The position numbers and the translations under genes were made by a program. From assembly GCF_937874145.1 (NCBI RefSeq), contig NZ_CALNBI010000224.1, positions 1 through 11,778 on the forward strand: 11,778 bases of DNA, in the 5' to 3' direction. The notes below the pieces were generated by a model. That model saw only the letters and a program-made list of their open reading frames with translations. It was not told the origin of the DNA and did not search any database. Positions 5,852 through 11,778 of the stretch are shown piece after piece (the first letter of the stretch is position 1; every line of letters starts with the position of its first letter). Source of the DNA: an uncultured Chitinophaga sp. (GTDB lineage: Bacteria; Bacteroidota; Bacteroidia; Chitinophagales; Chitinophagaceae).

Positions 5852-7501
5852 TTAGAACTGGTAAGGAACAGGAGGTTTCCGGAGATTCGGCGCTGTGGTC
5901 AGTTCTACGGCGGGGATCGGAAGGAAGAAATTACCCTGGCTCACAGTAACTTTGATTTCTGTGTCCGCCGTAATAGTCCAGCTGGTTGCGAACTTCTCGG
6001 CATTCGGAATGATGTGGTAATCGCCGCGGTTTTGGGCATTGATCAGGTTAACCGCCTGTTGTGGCGAGTGATAATACATCCTCACCAGGTCGTACCATGC
6101 CTGGCCTTCAACTGCAAGCTCCAGTCTTCTCTCAATATAAATATCATTTCCATTGATCGCGTCTTTCTCTGCAACCCCGGCTCGCCGGCGCACTGCATTA
6201 AAATACTGCAATGCCTTCCCGTCGTTGGTAGTGGCGCTGTTACCCAATACGGCTTCCGCATAAATCAGGTACACATCTGCAAGGCGAAGCATGTAAGTAT
6301 TCATTTCCGTCCTCATTTCGCCGATCTTCCCGTTATTGTCTTCCGGTCTGCCGACCACATATTTTTTCACCCAGGCGCGGTCGTTCCAGCGTTCACCGGC
6401 GTCCCTGTTCAGCCAGGGCACCTGTAACTCCTGAACCATCTTGCGGCCGGGGTTGGCGGGATCGTCTACAGACTGGTGGATATAGGCATAATGCATACCC
6501 GGCAACATGAATGTAGCTTTCAACCGTTTATCGTTATTCGCGTACAACAACAGCTGGTCCCATGAAGCGCCAAGATCACCGCCCCATCCGTCGTTGAACC
6601 CGGTGATATCACCGCTGTACGCCAGGAATGCCTGCACGCTGTTCTGCGCACCCCAGTCACCATCATATTTCCATTGCAAAGCAAAAAGGCTTTCGGAATT
6701 GTTGTTGTTCTTCATCATGAAGAGGTCTTCATAATTCTCCATCAACCTCGCCCCGCTGTTCTCGATTACGTCGAGGGAGAATTCTTTGGCTTTGTCAAGG
6801 TCTTCCTGCTTGCGCTGGCCGGTACCGCCGAGCCCCGCGCGGGTGAGGTACGCTTTGGCCAGCATCCCTTTTGCGGCCCAGCTGGTCAAACGCCCGGGCT
6901 GAGCAGGCGTGGGAGGTAAATTATCGACGGCGAACTGAAGATCCCGGACAATGAATTCCCATACGCTTTCCACGGTATTGCGCGTGATAGACGTATCTGT
7001 CAGCAAAGTATTGTTATCCGTAATAATCGGCACCGCTCCCCAGTTCTGCACGAGGAAGGAATAAGCCACCCCGCGCATGAAGCGCGCCTCGGCGATCGCC
7101 ATTTGTTTAATGTTCGAGGGAACGGCGGGCCCGGTGTATTTATTCACGTTGTAGATAGCCATATTGGCCTGCGCCACCACGTTGAAGAACGCCGACCAGG
7201 AGCTGTACACCTCCGGTGTAACGTCGTTGGTTTCCAGGCGGATGTTCACCACCTGGTAAGAACCGGAAGTGAGAACGCCCGCACGCCCGTCGCCGATGCC
7301 GTGCGAGGCCTTATCGTTATAGGCAAACCAAACGATATTGTACAATGGCGCGGTACTGGCCAGCACCTGCTGGCTCGTCTGATAGAAGTTGACGTCCACG
7401 ATCGCATCTTCTGGCGGACGGTTCAGGAAATCCTTGCTGCACGATGCAAACATTGTAATGCAGCAAAGGGAATATATATATCGGATGAATTGTTTTTTCA
7501 T
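5852..7501 (-). CDS. SusD/RagB family outer-membrane nutrient-binding lipoprotein
   Basis: 549-residue SusD-family lipoprotein that sits as a lid over the SusC barrel and delivers glycan into it. The signal peptide ends in lipobox FASC (Cys21), followed by the characteristic SKDFLNRPPEDAI. Family landmarks are the alpha-helical RFMRGVAYSFLVQNWGAVP segment, LRLADVYLIYAEAVLGN, the ERRLELAVEGQAWYDLVRM motif at about 457-475, and LPIPAVEL at 527-534 near the C-terminus. Length is typical (500-600). It lies 20 bases after the susC stop, the normal obligate pairing. The usual NPG-type ending is replaced by APNLRKPPVPYQF, which is within family variation. Substrate specificity cannot be read from the sequence. 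Call secure. Confidence 0.95.
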   Translation of the reverse strand: MKKQFIRYIYSLCCITMFASCSKDFLNRPPEDAIVDVNFYQTSQQVLASTAPLYNIVWFAYNDKASHGIGDGRAGVLTSGSYQVVNIRLETNDVTPEVYSSWSAFFNVVAQANMAIYNVNKYTGPAVPSNIKQMAIAEARFMRGVAYSFLVQNWGAVPIITDNNTLLTDTSITRNTVESVWEFIVRDLQFAVDNLPPTPAQPGRLTSWAAKGMLAKAYLTRAGLGGTGQRKQEDLDKAKEFSLDVIENSGARLMENYEDLFMMKNNNNSESLFALQWKYDGDWGAQNSVQAFLAYSGDITGFNDGWGGDLGASWDQLLLYANNDKRLKATFMLPGMHYAYIHQSVDDPANPGRKMVQELQVPWLNRDAGERWNDRAWVKKYVVGRPEDNNGKIGEMRTEMNTYMLRLADVYLIYAEAVLGNSATTNDGKALQYFNAVRRRAGVAEKDAINGNDIYIERRLELAVEGQAWYDLVRMYYHSPQQAVNLINAQNRGDYHIIPNAEKFATSWTITADTEIKVTVSQGNFFLPIPAVELTTAPNLRKPPVPYQF

Positions 7502-7521
7502 GATTCGGAATTTAAGGGTGC

Positions 7522-10500
7522 TTAGAAATCCACCGCCACGGCAGCGTTATACATACGGGTGAGCGGATAGCGGCCAGCGTCTACAGCGATAAGCTGGCTG
7601 TTGAGTTGTACTTCTTTACCCACATACGCACCTACTTCGGGGTCGAAGCCGGAGTATTTCGTGAAAGTGTGCAGGTTTTGCGCACCTATCGTCAGGCGGA
7701 TGGAGCGCACCACGCGCTGGCGGCTGATCCATTCGGCAGGAATGATATATCCCAGCGAAACGTTCTTGATGCGGATGTACGAACCGTCTTCCACGAACAC
7801 ATCCGTAAACCGGTTGCCATTGCCATTCACATCGTTCCCTACAATTCTCGGCACCTGCGTCCCCGGATTCGCCAGGACATCGTTCCCATTGGCGTCGGTT
7901 CGGATGCGCGCATAGTTAAATGCGTCCGACATCAGGTTGCGGCCAAGGTTAATGTTGTTGGGATTGGCGTTCGTGTAGCGTAAATAGTTATAGATCTCAT
8001 TCCCCGAAGCGCCGGTTACCAGCACACTGAGGTCAAACCCTTTCCAGGAAACGGTATTGGTAAGCCCGAATGTGAGCTTGGGCCAGGGGTTGCCGATGAA
8101 AGTCTGGTCCTGGGAATCGATGAGGCCGTCGCCGTTCAGGTCTTTATATTTGATATCGCCTACCCATACGCCGCCATCCTTTTGAATAGGCAGCGGGCTG
8201 CCGCCGGATTGCGTGGGGATGGCACTTTTACGGATCTCAGCTTCAGATTCGAATACCCCGTCAGCCACATAGCCCCAAAACATCCAGGGCGCCATGCCGA
8301 TTGCGGAACGCGCCGTAAAATTATCCATATACCAGGCCGAGCGGTTGATAACGGCGGTTTCGGTATAGAACTTCGTGATCTTCGTCTTAAAAGAAGAGAT
8401 ATTGAAATTGGTTTTCCAGGTCAGGCCATTACGGTTGATATTGGTCGTATTGAGCGTAATGCCAAAACCTTTGTTTTCCATCGCGCCGATATTTACCACC
8501 GGCGCATTGATGGCGCCCTCGCCCTTTGTTCCCATGTAAGCCGGCATTGGGTTGGACAGGAGCAGGTTGTCCGTATTGCGGACATAGAAATCTGCTTCCA
8601 GCTGGATCCTGTCTTTCAGCAAACCGATGTTCAGGCCGATATTCCGTGTTTCGGTAGATTCCCATTTCAAGTCGGCATTACCGTATTGGCCTGTACGGAA
8701 ACCTGCGCCCCAGGGGGTTGTCACTGATGCCAGGGAGCTGTACTGCGCGCCACCGCTGCCGCTATTGCCGGTAGTCCCCCATTCCGCGCGCAGTTTCAGA
8801 TCGCTGATAATGTCTTGCTGCTGCATCCAGGGTTCGCGGATAATGCGCCAGGCTGCGGAAACCGAGGGGAAGTACCCCCAGCGGTTGTTCGCACCGAAGT
8901 TTGAGGAACCATCTGCGCGGCCCGCCACCTGCAGGATGTACTTATCGTCGTACGTATAAACAGCACGGCCGAGCCAGGACTCCAGCGCACCGGAGCTTTT
9001 CCCGCCGCCTGTCGTCTCGCCTTCCGTGTCGCCCAGGTTGATGGACGGTATATCGTTGCTGGCAAACCCGATACGCTGAATGTTGGAACCCTCATAGTTC
9101 CAGGCCTGCGCTTCGTGGCTCACCATCGCATTGATACTATGCTTGCCGATGGAAGTGTTGTATTGCAGGAGCTCGTTCAGGTTCCAGTAAAAGTTCCGGC
9201 TGTTGTTCACGGACATCGTCGCGTCTTCCCTGTTAACGACACCGAGGCGATAACTGGGCGTAAACTTCATCCCATCCGAAAACTCGAAGTTGCCGTTGAA
9301 GCTGGTCCGGAAGGTAAGGCCTTTCAGCAGCGTTACTTCTGCGGCAACGCCGCCCATGCCGCCTGTTCTTTTCAGGTTGTTGGTCACGAGGTTTGCGATG
9401 GCTACAGGGTTGAGGGGCGCATACATCGCATTCCCCCCGAATTCGCGGCTGGTAGCGCCGCCCCAGGTGCCGTCGGCGTTCTTCACGGCCACGTTCGGGG
9501 CCAGGTTGATGGCATTGCGGATCACGTCTTCACTGGTGGAAGAAAGTTTCTCCTTTATCTGGTAAAAATTGACATTGGTGTTAACCGTAAGCCATTTGAA
9601 CAACTTGTTGTCCATATTCAGCCGGAAGCTGTAGCGTTTGAAATCGGATCCCGCGGCCACGCCTTCCTGGTCGAAATATTCGCCAGAAAGGTAATAACCG
9701 GTACGCTCCGTTCCGCCGCTTACAGTAAGCTGGTGCCGTTGCAGCGGTGCAGTACGGAAGAGCTCCTGCTGCCACCGGGTGCCTTCTCCCAATACGGAAG
9801 GATTCTTGAATTCCGCGGTGGGCGTGCGGTTGAGCTGCGCCGCTATTTCATTGTTCATGATGGCGAACTGCTGCAGGCTGAGTACCGGAACATCATCAGG
9901 CTTATCCTGCAGCGTATATAAATAGTTATATCCCACTTTCACCTGTCCCTGCCGGCCGCGCTTGGTCGTTACCAGCACCACGCCGTTGGTGGCGCGGGAA
10001 CCGTAGATCGCGGTTGCGGACGGCCCCTGGAGCAACTCCATGGATTCGATGTCGTTCGAGTTGATCCCCGCCAGCGGGTTTGTGGAACTTGTATTACCAT
10101 ACGAAACGGTAGACGGCTGGATCTGCACCCCGTCGATCACGTACAGCGGTTCGTTGGACCCGGTCAGGGTGTTCACCCCGCGGATCACAACGGAAACGCC
10201 GCCGCCCGGCTGACCCGAGTTTTGGGTTACATACACGCCGGCGGCACGGCCCTGGAGCGCCTGGTCGATGGTGGTATTGACCGTCCGCCCGATTTCAGCC
10301 GCCGAAACGGACACCTGGGCGCTGCTCTGGTCGGTTTTCTTCATCTTGCCATAACCTACCACCACCACGTCGCTGAGCGTTTTGCTGTCGACTACGAGGG
10401 ATACGTTATAAACAGATGCGTTGCCTACCCTGATTTCCTGGGAAGTCATCCCAACGAAAGAAATGCCGATGATGTCTCCCGCCTTCGCCTGGATGGAGTA

Positions 10501-10719
10501 TTTCCCTTCGGCATCGGTGGCTACGCCCTGGGAGGTGCCTTTGATAGCTACGGTGGCGCCGGGTATAGGTTGCCTCGATTCGCGGTCGGTCACGATGCCG
10601 GTTATGGTGCGCCTTTGGTCAGGGGGATTCTGGGCAAGCACCGTAGCCTGCGCCAGCCATAGGCAGAGGAACATCCACCAGGCCGGGCCGGACTTGCCCG
10701 ATAAACTGATTTTTTTCAT
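7522..10719 (-). CDS. SusC/RagA family TonB-linked outer-membrane transporter
   Basis: 1065-residue TonB-dependent outer-membrane transporter that imports oligosaccharides with its SusD partner. I place the start at the ATG at 10717-10719, where MKKISLSGKSGPAWWMF opens a signal peptide ending near LAQ (residue 30). The longer frame beginning with TTG at 10797 adds 26 residues unlike a signal sequence. Domains in order: carboxypeptidase-regulatory-like beta-sandwich (about 38-114, TGIVTDRESRQPIPGATVAIKG), TonB-box region VVVVGYG (118-124), plug with LQGRAAGVYVTQNSGQPGG, PLYVIDGVQI and the SusC signature GSRATNGVVLVTTKRG, then a long beta-barrel ending in AAVAVDF with a terminal aromatic residue. 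There is no N-terminal STN domain, so control by an anti-sigma/ECF pair is not expected. That agrees with the adjacent hybrid two-component regulator. Confidence 0.96.
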   Translation of the reverse strand: MKKISLSGKSGPAWWMFLCLWLAQATVLAQNPPDQRRTITGIVTDRESRQPIPGATVAIKGTSQGVATDAEGKYSIQAKAGDIIGISFVGMTSQEIRVGNASVYNVSLVVDSKTLSDVVVVGYGKMKKTDQSSAQVSVSAAEIGRTVNTTIDQALQGRAAGVYVTQNSGQPGGGVSVVIRGVNTLTGSNEPLYVIDGVQIQPSTVSYGNTSSTNPLAGINSNDIESMELLQGPSATAIYGSRATNGVVLVTTKRGRQGQVKVGYNYLYTLQDKPDDVPVLSLQQFAIMNNEIAAQLNRTPTAEFKNPSVLGEGTRWQQELFRTAPLQRHQLTVSGGTERTGYYLSGEYFDQEGVAAGSDFKRYSFRLNMDNKLFKWLTVNTNVNFYQIKEKLSSTSEDVIRNAINLAPNVAVKNADGTWGGATSREFGGNAMYAPLNPVAIANLVTNNLKRTGGMGGVAAEVTLLKGLTFRTSFNGNFEFSDGMKFTPSYRLGVVNREDATMSVNNSRNFYWNLNELLQYNTSIGKHSINAMVSHEAQAWNYEGSNIQRIGFASNDIPSINLGDTEGETTGGGKSSGALESWLGRAVYTYDDKYILQVAGRADGSSNFGANNRWGYFPSVSAAWRIIREPWMQQQDIISDLKLRAEWGTTGNSGSGGAQYSSLASVTTPWGAGFRTGQYGNADLKWESTETRNIGLNIGLLKDRIQLEADFYVRNTDNLLLSNPMPAYMGTKGEGAINAPVVNIGAMENKGFGITLNTTNINRNGLTWKTNFNISSFKTKITKFYTETAVINRSAWYMDNFTARSAIGMAPWMFWGYVADGVFESEAEIRKSAIPTQSGGSPLPIQKDGGVWVGDIKYKDLNGDGLIDSQDQTFIGNPWPKLTFGLTNTVSWKGFDLSVLVTGASGNEIYNYLRYTNANPNNINLGRNLMSDAFNYARIRTDANGNDVLANPGTQVPRIVGNDVNGNGNRFTDVFVEDGSYIRIKNVSLGYIIPAEWISRQRVVRSIRLTIGAQNLHTFTKYSGFDPEVGAYVGKEVQLNSQLIAVDAGRYPLTRMYNAAVAVDF

Positions 10720-10918
10720 ACGTAGAATGTTAGTTTGTGGAATGAAATGCGCGTTACACTTTTGGTTGACTTTGTAAACATTGGGCTGAATTCTCAAGCC
10801 CGGGATAAAAGTATCCCGATTACCCCAGACACAGGGTACCGCATTGTTTAAAATACAGGTAAGGAATGTTGCCGCAGGAGGGTCAAAATGTTAATTCCAT
10901 AGGTACGATTTGTTGCCT
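10720..10918 (-). promoter_or_regulatory. Intergenic control region of the susCD operon
   Basis: 199 bases between the regulator's stop and the susC start on the same strand. It must hold the operon promoter unless transcription runs through from the regulator. A lone TTTG (minus strand, in CATTTTGACC, about 10882-10890) could be a -33 element, but no good TAnnTTTG stands at the proper distance; TACCTGTA 22 bases downstream is a poor match. The middle of the region is filled by three inverted repeats. The last 60 bases before the ATG show nothing I can name. Confidence 0.5.
10783..10838 (-). repeat. Three consecutive inverted repeats upstream of susC
   Basis: In plus coordinates: GGGCT/AGCCC (10783-10787 and 10797-10801, 9-base spacer); CGGGATA/TATCCCG (10801-10807 and 10812-10818, perfect 7-bp arms with a 4-base spacer); and TACCC/GGGTA (10821-10825 and 10834-10838, 8-base spacer). 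The first two share one base and the third is 2 bases away. They could be operator half-sites for the AraC-type regulator, or RNA hairpins in the leader. No T run follows on the minus strand, so a normal terminator is unlikely. Confidence 0.6.
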
Positions 10919-11778
10919 TCACTCCTTGCGCATAGCTGTGGCATAGGCTGATGGCAGCATGTGGTACGCCATTTTGAAGTAACGCGCGAAATATTTCGGG
11001 TTGTTGAATCCGACTTCATAAGCCACTTCCGCTATGTTCATTTCCGTTTTCAAAAGGAGGTCGGCAGCCCTGCGCAAGCGCACCGAACGGATGAATTCGA
11101 TGGGCGGCTGTCCGGTAAGGGCGTAAACCCGTTTGTAAACAGAAACCCTGTTCATGTGCAGCTCCCGGCTGAGGGCTTCCACGGAGAAGTCGGCATCGGA
11201 TAAATGCGTTTCCACGATTTCGAGGGCGCGCTGCATAAATTTCTCGTCGGCCGAGAGCTGTGCAGGCTCCGCATCTTTCGGGATGAGATATTGGACCGGC
11301 GCCTTCCGTTCCAGGAGGTTGCGCACGCGGGAAAGCATGATTTCGAAGCTGAAGGGTTTGACGAGATAGTCATCCGCCCCGGCATCGAGCCCTTCCAGCT
11401 GCACGGCCTCCTCTCCCATGGCGGTGAGCAGGATCACCGGGATCTGGCGGGTGCGGGCATTGCTGCGGATCTTGCGGCAAAGCGCCAGGCCGTCCATCCC
11501 CGGCATATTGATATCGCTTACCACGAGATCGGGCTGGGCCGACAGTGCCGCCTGCCATCCGGCTTCCCCGTTGGAGGCTTCCAGTACGTTGTAATATTCC
11601 TGGAGGTTTTCCTTGAGGTAAAAACGGAAATCTTCCGTGTCTTCCACCAGCAGGATCGTGGGTTTGCGCTTGCCCTTCCGGGGCGCGCGGTCGTCGGGCG
11701 ATTTAGCCTGAGCGGGAACGACATGCACGGGCACAACGGTTTTGCCTTCGCCGGAAACCAGGTCGTAGGGTATGCGGA
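10919..11778 (-). CDS. Hybrid two-component regulator (HTCS), C-terminal receiver and AraC DNA-binding part
   Basis: C-terminal part of a hybrid two-component system protein; the frame stays open to the window edge, so the GTG at 11734 is internal. Residues before it (RIPYDLVSGEGKTVV) fit the linker after a histidine-kinase ATPase domain. Numbered from that GTG, a receiver domain spans about 25-142, with acidic pair Glu31/Asp32, phospho-acceptor Asp74 in VVSDINMPGMDG, Thr104 and Lys126 in DDYLVKPF. An AraC-type double helix-turn-helix follows at about 165-268 (FSVEALSRELHMNRVSVYKRV and IAEVAYEVGFNNPKYFARYFK). In known HTCS proteins a periplasmic Y_Y_Y sensor domain binds an oligosaccharide and phosphorelay activates the adjacent PUL. 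That part lies outside the window, so ligand and kinase domain are inferred. It is encoded upstream of susC on the same strand and is its likely activator. Confidence 0.92.
   Translation of the reverse strand, partial: RIPYDLVSGEGKTVVPVHVVPAQAKSPDDRAPRKGKRKPTILLVEDTEDFRFYLKENLQEYYNVLEASNGEAGWQAALSAQPDLVVSDINMPGMDGLALCRKIRSNARTRQIPVILLTAMGEEAVQLEGLDAGADDYLVKPFSFEIMLSRVRNLLERKAPVQYLIPKDAEPAQLSADEKFMQRALEIVETHLSDADFSVEALSRELHMNRVSVYKRVYALTGQPPIEFIRSVRLRRAADLLLKTEMNIAEVAYEVGFNNPKYFARYFKMAYHMLPSAYATAMRKE

Noticed and set aside
4638..5855. 405-residue plus-strand frame opposite the SGBP gene
   Set aside because: It lies wholly antisense to a well-supported lipoprotein gene, has no recognisable domain and shows the mixed, Arg/His-rich composition of a shadow frame in GC-rich DNA.
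9115..9921. 268-residue plus-strand frame inside susC
   Set aside because: It is antisense to the barrel-coding part of susC, which has clear family motifs throughout; no domain or start signal is visible.
10720..10797. Longer SusC start at the TTG at 10797
   Set aside because: The extra 26 residues are not signal-like and would overlap the inverted repeats; the ATG at 10719 begins a classic signal peptide.
10851..10890. Consensus TTTG / TAnnTTTG promoter for susC
   Set aside because: Only the TTTG is a good match; the -7 candidate TACCTGTA has two mismatches in the TTTG half and a 22-base gap, so it is not listed as a promoter of its own.
1..11778. tRNA, rRNA, CRISPR array, transposase, integrase or attachment site
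   Set aside because: None was seen by reading both strands: no regularly spaced repeats, no mobile-element proteins, and no clear direct repeats flanking the AT-rich patch.

Overview
The window looks like chromosome from a GC-rich member of the Bacteroidota, probably a Chitinophaga-like soil or plant-associated glycan degrader. The evidence is a SusC/SusD pair with a hybrid two-component regulator, lipoproteins with Bacteroidota-type signal peptides, and a suf operon in the order sufS-sufE-sufT. Assignment to a genus is inference.

Plus strand, about 1-2080: the 3' end of a SUF iron-sulfur cluster operon. It holds the C-terminal part of the cysteine desulfurase SufS (cut by the window edge), then SufE, then a MIP18/DUF59 (SufT-like) protein, with gaps of only 11 and 6 bases. 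An intrinsic terminator follows. Immediately after it comes a GAF-domain free methionine-(R)-sulfoxide reductase with all three expected cysteines, closed by a second strong terminator.

Plus strand, 2142-2821: a clearly AT-rich patch with two overlapping reading frames for small membrane proteins I do not recognise. They may be one roughly 226-residue gene broken by a frameshift.

Minus strand, 11778 down to 2867: a compact polysaccharide utilisation locus (PUL). In transcription order it holds the C-terminal part of a hybrid two-component sensor/regulator (receiver plus AraC helix-turn-helix, cut by the window edge), a 199-base intergenic region with three consecutive inverted repeats, susC, susD, a surface glycan-binding lipoprotein with IPT/TIG-like domains, and a clan GH-A glycoside hydrolase lipoprotein that most resembles GH51-type enzymes. 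Gaps between the four structural genes are 20, 23 and 2 bases, so they should form one operon, ending at an intrinsic terminator at about 2801-2833. The regulator would sense a breakdown product of the glycan. The binding protein and SusD would capture the glycan at the cell surface, SusC would import it with TonB energy, and the hydrolase would cleave it.

The most notable anomaly is a -1 frameshift in the hydrolase gene at an A4 tract (coding strand). It falls between the acid/base glutamate and the likely nucleophile glutamate, so as sequenced the enzyme is inactive. I see no tRNA, rRNA, CRISPR array, transposase or attachment site. I did not find convincing evidence of a wholly new system; the unexplained parts are the AT-rich membrane-protein patch and the structured region ahead of susC.
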